DNA from: Mucilaginibacter phenanthrenivorans
GTDB taxonomy: Bacteria > Bacteroidota > Bacteroidia > Sphingobacteriales > Sphingobacteriaceae
Direction of reading: 5' to 3'
Length of the DNA stretch: 64,000 nucleotides
Assembly: GCF_024721155.1 (NCBI RefSeq)
Contig: NZ_JAHVAP010000004.1
Coordinates: forward strand, 186,001-250,000
A model generated the notes under the pieces. It was not told the origin of the DNA. It ran no database searches and saw only the letters and a list, made by a program, of their open reading frames with translations. Within the stretch, counting starts at the first letter, position 1, and every line of letters starts with the position of its first letter. Shown here one piece after another: positions 37,113 to 45,969 of this stretch. Position numbers and translations under genes: made by a program.

Positions 37113-37148
37113 ACCGGAAAATACGCGAGGTATTTTCCGGTTTCTTTT
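37113..37148 (+). terminator. Orphan rho-independent terminator
   Basis: ACCGGAAAATAC (37113-37124), GCGAG loop, perfect complement (37130-37141), then TTCTTTTTT. Direction is plus, judged by the T-tract; the minus side has none. Confidence 0.85.
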
Positions 37149-37161
37149 TTATAACTAATTG

Positions 37162-37201
37162 TTTAGTAGATAAATAACTAAGCATTTAGTAGATAAATAA
37201 C
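37162..37201. repeat. 17-bp perfect direct repeat upstream of helicase
   Basis: TTTAGTAGATAAATAAC at 37162-37178 and again at 37185-37201, 23 bp start to start. This spacing (about two helical turns) suits a protein-binding site. Confidence 0.65.
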
Positions 37202-37315
37202 CCTGTCAAAACCGGGCATAACATCGTACACTTATCGCTTTTTTTGATGGTAAATCCTGGTTCATATCGGGATCATCAGATGGAGATCATAAAGAAAAAA
37301 CTTCCATCTTTGCAG

Positions 37316-39211
37316 ATGCCTTATTTTAAAAAACTGCTCGATCTTTTAAAAATCGAGCGGGATGAAGACCGCAACTCCTATTTAAAACTTACCGAAACTT
37401 CGTCAGTTTCCGATCGGCGGGCAAACGGATTAACGTGGTATCCCATCGCGATACGTGGTACAGAACCCAGCCGCGGTGATTATTTATCTGTTGAAATAGA
37501 GCGAACCACTCACCAGGATATTTCACATCAATTCAGATTTGGCTCTCCCGCAGTGTTATTTTCCAATCATGACCCAAAAAAAGACCGCTTGGAAGGGACT
37601 GTTACCTACCAGGGTGGCAATCGACTAAAAATAACATTGTTCACCGATGAACTACCTGATTGGAGCCGCGATGGCAAGCTTGGAATAGAGTTATTGTTTG
37701 ATAATAACAGCTATGATGAAATGCAGAATGCCATTAAACAGGCGTCAGCATTAAAGGAAAAACCGGAAGGAAGGTTAGTGAATGTGCTGATTGGCGGAAA
37801 AACGCCATTATTTGCAGATCAAAAAGAGACGGCGGCATTAAACGGACTAAATGCGTCACAGCAGGTGGCTGTTCAGAGGATCTTATCAGCACAAGATCTG
37901 GCTATAGTTCATGGTCCGCCCGGAACCGGTAAAACAACTACGCTGGTGCAGGCCATTAAGTCGCTTATTGCCCAGGATAAAGATCAAATACTTGTGGTTG
38001 CCCCCAGTAACACTGCTGTTGATTTGTTAAGCGAAAAGTTGAGCAATGAGGGTTTAAACGTGTTACGCATCGGGAATCCGGCAAGAGTTTCAGAAAAATT
38101 GATGTCACTTACATTGGACAGCAAAATGCAGGAGCACAGCTATGTGAAGGATGTTAAAAAACTGAAAAAGCAAGCTTCTGAATACAAAAACATGGCGCAT
38201 AAATATAAGCGCAGCTTCGGCAAAGCCGAACGCGACCAGCGCAAGGCTCTGTTTGACGAAGCTCATAAAATAATGCGCGAGGTTGATAAAACAGAGCAAT
38301 TCATAATTGATGACCTGGTAGCAAAAGCGCAGGTTATTACCGCTACCCTGGTAGGTTCCAACCACTACACGGTACGGAATGTAAAATTCAACACAGTAGT
38401 AATTGACGAAGCCGGACAGGCGCTTGAACCAGCCTGCTGGATCCCGATCTTAAAGGCACAAAAGCTGGTCATGGCGGGAGATCATCTTCAGCTGGCTCCC
38501 ACCATAAAATCAAACGAGGCCGCACGGAGCGGATTAAGCACTACGCTGTTGGAAAAATGTGTGATCCTGCATCCCGAAGCGGTAACGCTGCTTACCGAGC
38601 AATATCGCATGAATGAAACCATCATGGGCTTTTCGTCAAGAGAGTTTTATGGTGGTAAGCTAATTGCCCATTCATCGGTGGCGCATCAATTGTTATTGCC
38701 GGGCGACCTGCCATTTGTGTTTGTGGATACAGCGGGCTGCGGTTTTGATGAAAAGCTGGAAGGCACAAGTTCGGTAAACCCGGAGGAGGCGGTGTTCCTG
38801 GTAAAGCATCTTACACAGTTAGCTGAAACTATAAGTTCCGGAAACGAGGATTTCCCAACTATCGCTGTTATTTCTCCCTACAAGGAACAGATCAGGATCC
38901 TGCAGGAATTATTATCTAATTCAGATGTATTGCTCCCCTATCAGGATAAAATTTCGGTAAATACCATCGATAGTTTCCAGGGGCAGGAGCGCGATGTGGT
39001 TTACATAAGCATGGTGCGCAGTAATATAACGGGTGACATAGGCTTCCTTGCTGATATCCGGCGGATGAATGTAGCTATCACCCGCGCTAAGAAAAAGCTG
39101 GTTGTTATTGGTGATAGCTCAACGCTCGGGAATTTTCCCTTTTATGCTGATTTGATCAGGTATGCCGAAGAGGCAGAGGGGTATAAAAGCGCGTGGGAAT
39201 TTATGCAGTAA
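37316..39211 (+). CDS. Superfamily 1 helicase, Upf1/IGHMBP2-like
   Basis: 631 residues from the ATG at 37316, chosen because relatives begin near MxYFKKLLDLLKIER; an upstream ATG at 37247 would add 23 residues. Helicase motifs: I VHGPPGTGKTTTL (about 202-214), II VVIDEAGQALEP (about 359-370), III AGDHLQLAPTI, V INTIDSFQGQERDVVYIS (about 554-571), VI RRMNVAITRAKK (about 589-600). Motif II DEAG and the overall order fit the Upf1-like SF1B group, which unwinds DNA or RNA 5' to 3'. A beta-barrel-like insert (1B) lies before motif I. The cellular role in Bacteroidota is not established. Confidence 0.93.
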   Translation: MPYFKKLLDLLKIERDEDRNSYLKLTETSSVSDRRANGLTWYPIAIRGTEPSRGDYLSVEIERTTHQDISHQFRFGSPAVLFSNHDPKKDRLEGTVTYQGGNRLKITLFTDELPDWSRDGKLGIELLFDNNSYDEMQNAIKQASALKEKPEGRLVNVLIGGKTPLFADQKETAALNGLNASQQVAVQRILSAQDLAIVHGPPGTGKTTTLVQAIKSLIAQDKDQILVVAPSNTAVDLLSEKLSNEGLNVLRIGNPARVSEKLMSLTLDSKMQEHSYVKDVKKLKKQASEYKNMAHKYKRSFGKAERDQRKALFDEAHKIMREVDKTEQFIIDDLVAKAQVITATLVGSNHYTVRNVKFNTVVIDEAGQALEPACWIPILKAQKLVMAGDHLQLAPTIKSNEAARSGLSTTLLEKCVILHPEAVTLLTEQYRMNETIMGFSSREFYGGKLIAHSSVAHQLLLPGDLPFVFVDTAGCGFDEKLEGTSSVNPEEAVFLVKHLTQLAETISSGNEDFPTIAVISPYKEQIRILQELLSNSDVLLPYQDKISVNTIDSFQGQERDVVYISMVRSNITGDIGFLADIRRMNVAITRAKKKLVVIGDSSTLGNFPFYADLIRYAEEAEGYKSAWEFMQ

Positions 39212-39217
39212 AATTAA

Positions 39218-39250
39218 TACAAGGAAGCGGGAGGGCTCCCGCCCCTTGTA
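39218..39250. repeat. Interrupted inverted repeat between convergent genes
   Basis: TACAAGG (39218-39224) pairs with CCTTGTA (39244-39250), and inside it GCGGGAG pairs with CTCCCGC. It starts 7 nt after the helicase stop. Probable two-way terminator without a T-tract. Confidence 0.6.
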
Positions 39251-39329
39251 AACCAATTGTACGGAGAGAAAAACTTCTAAATATTTTAAATTATCTGCAG
39301 ATGTGCATCCTTATGTGTCTGCACGTCAA

Positions 39330-40727
39330 TTACCTCCTTAATACCAAATAAGCATATGGTTGCAAACTCACAGTTGAGCCTAACGTTACGCTTGCATTTG
39401 CCAGGCCGTTAGTCCAGCCGCCTTGTACAGCCGCCGGCACCGTAAAGCTGGCTACTGCGTTCCTTGCATTTACCAAAATCAACACATCATCACTGCCCGA
39501 CTTTTTTTCAAATGCTATAACATTTGCATCGTCAAATTGCGTTAGTGTGCCTGTTTTTACAGCTTCATGTGCCGCCCTGAAGGCCAGGATGTTTGTATAC
39601 TCGGCAACCATGTCCGGGTTCGCAGTATAATCAACCGGAACCGTATTGAAAAAGTTGATAGTATTTGGATACCCTACTTCCTGGCTACTGTATATCAGCG
39701 GGATCCCGCCCATATAGGTAGTTGCAACAAATGCTGCTAACGCTCCCTGTTTACCTTTATACTCCGTTATGGTACTTCCATCAGACGAGGCATCGTCATG
39801 ATTAGTTATATATCTTAATTTAATTCCTGGTGACGGCAGTGAAGCATTTTCTGTGTTATTTGTGCTAAATAAAGCACTTGGCGACTGCGCCCCAACAAAC
39901 ACACTCTTCAATGTACCATAATAGCTAAACGCGTAGCTGATCTGAAAACCAGACGAGATCTCCGCTCCTTTTGTACCCTCTGCCAAATAGATTAGCTTAT
40001 GGGTGGTGATAGTCTTTAAAGTATCTATAGCCTGAGTCCAGAAATCGGTGGTAACATTATCGGCAAAATCGCAGCGGTAACCGTCGATATTGGCAGTAAA
40101 CACCCAATATTTCATGGCTTTTATCATCGCGGCGCGCATATCTGAATTGTTGAAATTCAAAGCGGCAACATCGGCATAATTGGTACCCGGAGGCATAATT
40201 ATGTTGCCCGATCCATCCTGTAGATACCACGATGGATGCGCGGTTATCCAGGCATTATCCCACGAGGTATCGTTCGCTTCCCAATCCAAAATTACGGCCA
40301 TACCCAATGTATGGGCCTGCGCAACCAGCGAGCGCAGGTCATCCAGCGTGCCGAAATCTGCATTAACTCCCTCGTAATCCTTTACTGAATACGGCGAGCC
40401 AACTCCCTTCAAGGTCCCTATGGGATAAGTAGGCATCAGCCAGATCACGTTCACGCCCATTGCCTTTATGGCATTAAGTCGCGCTTTAACACCTGTGAAG
40501 TTAGCAGGGGTAAAAGTTTTGATGTTTACTTCGTACATCACAATGTCCTTTGTAGCCGGAACATTTGCATACGGGGTCCCGTACTGAGCCGGATCCTTGC
40601 CTGGATTTGTCGGCGGGGTAACAACCGTGTTGTCGGGTTTTGTTGATGATTTCCCGCACGATGAGCAGGCTAAAACTATCGACAGCATTAATAAGTTTAG
40701 CATAAGCTTTGGTGTTTTATTATTCAT
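39330..40727 (-). CDS. GH13 alpha-amylase-family lipoprotein
   Basis: 465 residues from the ATG at 40727. Lipobox near Cys21-Cys24 and a Pro/Asn-rich linker suggest a surface or periplasmic lipoprotein. GH13 regions: DGYRCDFAD with nucleophile Asp220, YLAEG with acid/base Glu250, and TNHDD with His310-Asp311. Region I reads DWEANDTS: the usual His after Asn152 is Asp153, which is unusual. It is last in the starch locus, 23 nt after the GH31 gene, and probably cuts starch or maltooligosaccharides like SusG or SusA. Whether the region I change lowers activity is open. Confidence 0.9.
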   Translation of the reverse strand: MNNKTPKLMLNLLMLSIVLACSSCGKSSTKPDNTVVTPPTNPGKDPAQYGTPYANVPATKDIVMYEVNIKTFTPANFTGVKARLNAIKAMGVNVIWLMPTYPIGTLKGVGSPYSVKDYEGVNADFGTLDDLRSLVAQAHTLGMAVILDWEANDTSWDNAWITAHPSWYLQDGSGNIIMPPGTNYADVAALNFNNSDMRAAMIKAMKYWVFTANIDGYRCDFADNVTTDFWTQAIDTLKTITTHKLIYLAEGTKGAEISSGFQISYAFSYYGTLKSVFVGAQSPSALFSTNNTENASLPSPGIKLRYITNHDDASSDGSTITEYKGKQGALAAFVATTYMGGIPLIYSSQEVGYPNTINFFNTVPVDYTANPDMVAEYTNILAFRAAHEAVKTGTLTQFDDANVIAFEKKSGSDDVLILVNARNAVASFTVPAAVQGGWTNGLANASVTLGSTVSLQPYAYLVLRR

Positions 40728-40750
40728 TTCCACTAATCCCTCCTGGGTTT

Positions 40751-43204
40751 TTAATAATTAAGTTTTATGTTATTTGTACTATTTTTTATTACGATGTATT
40801 TAACCGCACAGCTTTCAGCAGGCGAGCCACTTCCCTCCGGATCGGTTGCCGCAGCGCCGCTTAAGAACGAATAACTCCCGTTTTCTGCTTTTATTTGATC
40901 CTTGCCAATAATGATCTTGTCTGCCTGGTCAAAACCATGTAATATTAGTTTAATAAATTTAAAGTGTGAGGTATAGTTCCCTTCGGCCGCGTTAAAAGTT
41001 AAGCTTTTGTCTGCCGGGTTAAATGTAATAGTACGTTTGTAAAAACTCCCTTTTTTGTAATCAAAGCTTTTACCATCATCTTCATAATAAACAAAGCTGT
41101 TTGCTGTGAGCCCGTTATAAACATGTACCGAAAGTGTATCTGTTGGCAATATCGAGGTTGTTTGCACTAATGATTGCATCGGGATAATACTCCCGCCCTT
41201 AACATAAACCGGTAGCTTCGCCACATTTAGCGGAACAACCTTTTCCTGTTTGCCCGCTATCACGCCACCATTGTAAAGATCGTACCAGATTCCCTCCGGA
41301 AAATAGATCTTGCCATACTCCCTGGTGCTTTCAAACGGGGCGATCATAAATGCACCGCCAAATTCGAATTGGTTTTGATAGTCGGCCCACAATATTTTCG
41401 GATCAAAAGTATAATCAATAGCCAATGAGCGCATTACCGGCATTCCGCTTTGCGTTGATTCATAAAATGATGAGTACAAATAAGGCATTAGTTGGTAACG
41501 CAGGCTGATATAGTTTCTTGCAATATCTAATACATCCTCACCGAATGCCCACGGCTCCGCTGCCTTTGTATTTACGCCGGTATGATTCCGATAGTAAGGC
41601 ACAAATGCGCCAAGCTCAATCCAACGGGTGTATAACGGCACGGTTGGATTACCGGTAAATCCGCCGATGTCCATACCTGTAAATGATACCCCACTTAAAC
41701 CTAAGCTGTTCATTATCCTTACGCCTTGCAGCATATGGTCTTCTTCGGCACGGTTATCACCCGTCCAGATGGCTGAATACCGTTGCAAGCCTCCATATCC
41801 CGAGCGGCTTAAAACAAAAGGGCGTTCCTTAAAATGCTCCAACGCACCCTCGTAGCTAGACCGGATCATTTCTAACCCATAAACATTATGTGCCTGCAAA
41901 TGGCTGGTCTGCGCACCATCATAATCAAATAGCACATTATCAGGCATTTTTTGGCCCCATGTTGAAATCTCGTTCATGTCATTCCAAATTCCGCTAACGC
42001 CCGATTTTGCAAAAAAACTGACCTGTTTACGCCACCAGGCGCGGCCCTTGCTGCTGGTAAAATCGGTAAAATTGCACCAGCCCGGCCATACCTGGCCTGT
42101 ATAGTTTTGTCCGTCAGGATATTTAATATAAACATCATCCTTCAGGCCGCTTTCGTAAGCAGGGGCGCCCTTCTCAACCTTAATTCCCGGGTCAACAATT
42201 ACCGTTAATTTAAACCCCATCTTATTAAGCGAATCGCTCATTTTTGCAGGATCGGGGAAACGGCTCTTATTCCAGGTAAACAACTGGTACTTGTCCATGT
42301 AATGGATATCAAGCGTAATACCATCGGCAGGGATGCGTTTTTCACGCAGAGTTTTTGCAATCCGCATAACTTCCGCTTCCGGGTAATAGCTGTACCTGTT
42401 TTGCTGATAACCTAATGACCATAGCGGCGGCATCGGCATCCGGCCGGTTAACCACGTGTATGATTTAATGATATCGGCCAGGCGTTTATGGTAGATAAAA
42501 TAGTAATTCATTTCACCTCCACGTGCGCCGAACGATGAAAACCTGTTGTTACTCGCTCCGAAATTAAAGTCGCTTTGGTAGGTATTGTCTAAAAAGATCC
42601 CATAATTAATATTGCCATGGATCCCTATGTAAAACGGAATGGTTGAATAAAGCGGATCCTGGTCAACCCGGTAACCGTACACATCCGAGTTCCAGTTGGT
42701 ATAACCGTTACCCGCCCTGTCAAGGTTACCTGTTTTCTCGCCTAAACCTATAAAGTGCTCGTTTGGTTGTAGTTTTTTGTATGTGGTAACTGCATCGCCT
42801 GCCCATGATGTACCTAAGCCCTGCTCATCCTGGTTAATTAATTCGCCGCCAGCTGTGTAATAAGCCACGCTGAATGGCTTTTTTGTAATTACCGCCTTAA
42901 GCGAATCGGTTATCAGTATAATAGTTTCTTCGTTTTGGGTGATGTTGGCCTTTCCTTTTCCGGGTTCGCCAATTACGGCGTACGAAAAATCGCGGCCAAG
43001 TGGTTTCTTGTCTAACCGCACACGGATAACTGACGGACTATAAACCTCAATCCTCCCGTAAGCGTTGGTAGTTTTAAAAACTATATTATGATCATTTATG
43101 GTAACGGTTTCAACGTTACCGGGCATCAATACCGGCGTTTGTGCCATAAGCCCCGATGCATTCAAACAAACTGCCAGTATAAATGTGAACTTAAAAAATT
43201 TCAT
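40751..43204 (-). CDS. GH31 alpha-glucosidase
   Basis: 817 residues from the ATG at 43204 (a TTG 13 codons upstream is open but gives a poor signal peptide). Signal peptide MKFFKFTFILAVCLNASG. N-terminal beta-sandwich, then the (beta/alpha)8 barrel with nucleophile Asp in GIWNDMNE and acid/base Asp in WTGDNRAEEDHM, then two C-terminal beta domains. It releases glucose from the non-reducing ends of maltooligosaccharides in the periplasm. In B. thetaiotaomicron this step is done by the GH97 SusB; here GH31 takes the place in the locus. It is separated from susE by a terminator. Confidence 0.95.
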   Translation of the reverse strand: MKFFKFTFILAVCLNASGLMAQTPVLMPGNVETVTINDHNIVFKTTNAYGRIEVYSPSVIRVRLDKKPLGRDFSYAVIGEPGKGKANITQNEETIILITDSLKAVITKKPFSVAYYTAGGELINQDEQGLGTSWAGDAVTTYKKLQPNEHFIGLGEKTGNLDRAGNGYTNWNSDVYGYRVDQDPLYSTIPFYIGIHGNINYGIFLDNTYQSDFNFGASNNRFSSFGARGGEMNYYFIYHKRLADIIKSYTWLTGRMPMPPLWSLGYQQNRYSYYPEAEVMRIAKTLREKRIPADGITLDIHYMDKYQLFTWNKSRFPDPAKMSDSLNKMGFKLTVIVDPGIKVEKGAPAYESGLKDDVYIKYPDGQNYTGQVWPGWCNFTDFTSSKGRAWWRKQVSFFAKSGVSGIWNDMNEISTWGQKMPDNVLFDYDGAQTSHLQAHNVYGLEMIRSSYEGALEHFKERPFVLSRSGYGGLQRYSAIWTGDNRAEEDHMLQGVRIMNSLGLSGVSFTGMDIGGFTGNPTVPLYTRWIELGAFVPYYRNHTGVNTKAAEPWAFGEDVLDIARNYISLRYQLMPYLYSSFYESTQSGMPVMRSLAIDYTFDPKILWADYQNQFEFGGAFMIAPFESTREYGKIYFPEGIWYDLYNGGVIAGKQEKVVPLNVAKLPVYVKGGSIIPMQSLVQTTSILPTDTLSVHVYNGLTANSFVYYEDDGKSFDYKKGSFYKRTITFNPADKSLTFNAAEGNYTSHFKFIKLILHGFDQADKIIIGKDQIKAENGSYSFLSGAAATDPEGSGSPAESCAVKYIVIKNSTNNIKLNY

Positions 43205-43304
43205 CAATTGTGTAAAAATGTATTTCTGTATACCTGCCTGCAATACTTACCCTTGGGTATACCCGGATTTAAGTGCCGCCATGACACTCATATTAATTTG
43301 TAAA

Positions 43305-43332
43305 ATAAGGCAGTGCAATTGCACTGCCTTAT
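43305..43332 (-). terminator. 28-bp perfect palindrome between susE and GH31 genes
   Basis: ATAAGGCAGTGCAA and its complement, 11 nt after the susE stop; minus-strand T-rich tail TTTTACAAATT. It should end or attenuate the susCDE transcript before the enzyme genes. Confidence 0.85.
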
Positions 43333-43343
43333 GTATTGAATTA

Positions 43344-44468
43344 TTAATTTTTATGCGCGGTGTAATGGTAGTTGTTCGGATCGTGAAGATCTAAAGTCAA
43401 CGTATAATTTCCATCACTCGGAACTGTCAAGTTATCCAGCCCTTGTTTATTTCCGCCAAATGCAGGATTATCAGCATAGTAGATTTTACCTGTTGCTGTA
43501 ACGATACCGAAATCTATCTTCCAGTCGTTATTAGCCCTGAATTTGAATGAACCATTTTTAATCATGTTGGCTGTTACCGTCCAAACACCCTTGGCCGCGT
43601 TATAGGCCATTTGTGTATCACCTGTCCAACCGCCTGGCGTAGCATCGCCAATGATGGACCAGGTAATTGGCGCAGCACCCCATGTAAGCGTGGTAGGATT
43701 GGCCCACAGCTCATAAATGCCCGGCCCTGGTAATACTAAATCGCCTGCTGTACCATCCGTTGTTAAAATACCTGCACCTCCATTACCATAGTTAATGTGG
43801 TTCCAGTCTGGTGCGCTGGTGAATTTAAAGTGATAGGCAGATCCGTCTGTACTTGCCGGCATGTTGACATACCCCTCATAAACACCCGGAGTGTTATAAA
43901 CACCTGCCGTAGGTGCGGCTACCGTGCCTGCAGTTCCCGGCGACCAGCCCTGGTAAAACCCAGGAAGATATAGTACCGGGTAACCATCGCTTGGAGGCAA
44001 TATGGTAACATAAGGACTAACAGTAACCGTTACTGCCTTTGAAAAAGCATTACGATCCTGGTAAGCCTGGATCCTGAATACCATTTTAGCGGTATCATTA
44101 CCTGTTATACCTACAGAAATTGCAAGTGCATTCAAATCGGAGCCTTTGAATGTTTTTGTTAAAACATCTGATCCGGCCAATATTGATTTGGCGTTGCTCC
44201 ACGCAGAGGAACCAACGGTATCGGCAGGTATGTCAGCCTGTACAGTATAGGTAACGTGCGCTTTAACCGGGTATGTTACCGCGCCCCATTTCAGGGTCAA
44301 TACATCCGGCGTATCATCTGTAGCCGCCGTTAAGATAACCTGGCTTGCCGAAGAGGATACTGTCGCTGTAAACGCCACAGGCGGTAGCTTTGTCAGCGTA
44401 GCCTCCTTATGGCAGGCAACAGCCATTAAGGCTATTGCCAGTAATGTGAGATTAATTATTTTTTTCAT
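43344..44468 (-). CDS. susE: SusE-like starch-binding surface lipoprotein
   Basis: 374 residues. Lipobox ALMAVAC (Cys19), an N-terminal Ig-like domain as in SusE (about 25-150), then two carbohydrate-binding modules in tandem (about 160-265, starting at YLPGFYQGWSPG; and about 270-370, starting at IIGDATPGGWTGD). SusE has one Ig-like domain plus two starch-binding modules, the same layout. It retains starch chains at the surface and helps SusC/SusD. It follows susD by 9 nt. Confidence 0.9.
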   Translation of the reverse strand: MKKIINLTLLAIALMAVACHKEATLTKLPPVAFTATVSSSASQVILTAATDDTPDVLTLKWGAVTYPVKAHVTYTVQADIPADTVGSSAWSNAKSILAGSDVLTKTFKGSDLNALAISVGITGNDTAKMVFRIQAYQDRNAFSKAVTVTVSPYVTILPPSDGYPVLYLPGFYQGWSPGTAGTVAAPTAGVYNTPGVYEGYVNMPASTDGSAYHFKFTSAPDWNHINYGNGGAGILTTDGTAGDLVLPGPGIYELWANPTTLTWGAAPITWSIIGDATPGGWTGDTQMAYNAAKGVWTVTANMIKNGSFKFRANNDWKIDFGIVTATGKIYYADNPAFGGNKQGLDNLTVPSDGNYTLTLDLHDPNNYHYTAHKN

Positions 44469-44477
44469 GATCTATAA

Positions 44478-45962
44478 TTAATTAGGATATCCTGGATTCT
44501 GTTTCAATGTAGTGTTTGCGTTAAGCGCACTGGTTGGCAGCGGATATAGCAGCATGTATTCAGGCGAAGCCGGAACAACATCATGCGGTAGTAAATACTT
44601 ACCGAACCTGATCATATCCTGCCTGCGATGGCCCTCATAAATCAGCTCAAATCCGCGTTCATCATAAACATTGTCAAGGGTTGGTAAAGCGATATCACCT
44701 AAGCCTGCACGCTCTCTAACCTGGTTAAGGAACGGTGCAGCTGCTGCTGCATTTCCCAAACGGATGTTTAATTCTGCCTGCATTAACAACACATCAGCAT
44801 ACCGATAAACCGGGAAGTCGTTTGATGAACCGCTGCCATCAGTAATTCCGGCAGGGAAAAACTTAACATCCCTGATGCCTTCATCAGGCGCTGCTCCCGG
44901 CGAGATCAGCGATGAAACAGTTGGGGAATAAGTAATTCCGCCCTTTTGCGGCCCCACTAAAAATTGCTTCCTGCGGATATCGCTGGCATCAAACTTATTA
45001 TAAAACGTTTCAGGGATAACTGTACCATTCCAGCCATTGTAACCAATTAATGCTGTGCCGTTAGGCCCGTCTAAACCGCGGATCCCATAAATATTACCAC
45101 TGATCACATTTTCAGTAAGATAGATTGCCAATATCGTTTCATCGTTAGGTAATACATCGCCAAACAGCTCGAAATATTGGTTACCATTCGGGCTGCTTGT
45201 ATTATTAGCTCCGGAATGCAGTGCAAAGCCGCCTGATGCAACTTTGTTGGTTGCAGCCAAAGCTTCAGCCCAGTGTGCTGTGCCTGTATAAACCTGTGCG
45301 TTCAAATAAACCTTTGCCAATACCATGTACCCAGCCCATTTGTTGAACCTTCCGTAGTAAGCGCCTCCCCGTGTTTCGGAAAGCAGGTCGACATTGGCGG
45401 TAAGCTCAGATACTATAAAAGCATAGATATCAGCACGCTTTTTCTGCGGAATCTTTGATACGTCAGTATTATTATTCGTGTAGAAAGGCACATCACCAAA
45501 ATCATCAATCAACAGGTAATAGACCCATGCACGCATAACCTTTGCTTCCGCAATTTTATCTGCAGATGCTTTTGCATCGGTTAACAGCTGGATGGCCTGG
45601 TTTGCACTATAGATGGTTGAATAAGCCCAGTTCCAGGTATTGTTAATGATGCCAAGGCTTGGTAGCTCTGTACGGGTGTACAGTTGTGCAAAGTCAAGCT
45701 GCCAGTCGCCGGTGTTACGGTGAGGGATCACCTGGTCATCTGCCGAGAATGAGTTCAAATCGTACCAGCAGTTATCGCGGCCGGCATAATTGCTTCCCCA
45801 CGATCCTGTGATTTTTGCGTACACATTTGCAAGCGCGTCATTGGCCCCCGCGGGCGTTGAATAAAACTGGTTCGCGCCGTATTTGTCGTACACATTTTCA
45901 TTAACCTTGGTGCAGCTTGCAGCAAGGCCAATAATGAGAATTCCAAATAATATTTTTTTCAT
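44478..45962 (-). CDS. susD: SusD-family starch-binding lipoprotein
   Basis: 494 residues with lipobox IGLAASC (Cys17). It has the TPR-rich SusD fold, with RAWVYYLLIDDFGDVPFY at about 144-161 and the C-terminal GFELIYEGHRRQDMIRFG, both typical. It caps the SusC barrel and picks up the glycan. It starts 7 nt after the susC stop. Starch is inferred from the neighbouring GH13, GH31, susE and susR genes. Confidence 0.94.
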   Translation of the reverse strand: MKKILFGILIIGLAASCTKVNENVYDKYGANQFYSTPAGANDALANVYAKITGSWGSNYAGRDNCWYDLNSFSADDQVIPHRNTGDWQLDFAQLYTRTELPSLGIINNTWNWAYSTIYSANQAIQLLTDAKASADKIAEAKVMRAWVYYLLIDDFGDVPFYTNNNTDVSKIPQKKRADIYAFIVSELTANVDLLSETRGGAYYGRFNKWAGYMVLAKVYLNAQVYTGTAHWAEALAATNKVASGGFALHSGANNTSSPNGNQYFELFGDVLPNDETILAIYLTENVISGNIYGIRGLDGPNGTALIGYNGWNGTVIPETFYNKFDASDIRRKQFLVGPQKGGITYSPTVSSLISPGAAPDEGIRDVKFFPAGITDGSGSSNDFPVYRYADVLLMQAELNIRLGNAAAAAPFLNQVRERAGLGDIALPTLDNVYDERGFELIYEGHRRQDMIRFGKYLLPHDVVPASPEYMLLYPLPTSALNANTTLKQNPGYPN

Positions 45963-45969
45963 GATCTAA

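Larger units (their letters stand above)
36858..37315. other. Divergent regulatory region with an orphan terminator and direct repeats
   Basis: AT-rich 458 bp between susC (minus) and the helicase (plus). It contains a plus-strand terminator at 37113-37148 with no plus-strand gene before it, a 17-bp direct repeat at 37162-37201, and a weak -7-like box TATATTTC at 36947-36954 that could start a transcript of about 190 nt ending at the terminator. No convincing coding sequence was seen. Confidence 0.5.

Noticed and set aside
37244..37315. Upstream starts of the helicase (TTG 37244, ATG 37247)
   Set aside because: The N-terminal extension has no family resemblance and the Met at 37316 matches relatives; the choice remains uncertain.
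43248..43264. TACCC-TTGGG dyad upstream of the GH31 gene as an operator
   Set aside because: Only 6-bp arms and no copy elsewhere in the locus.
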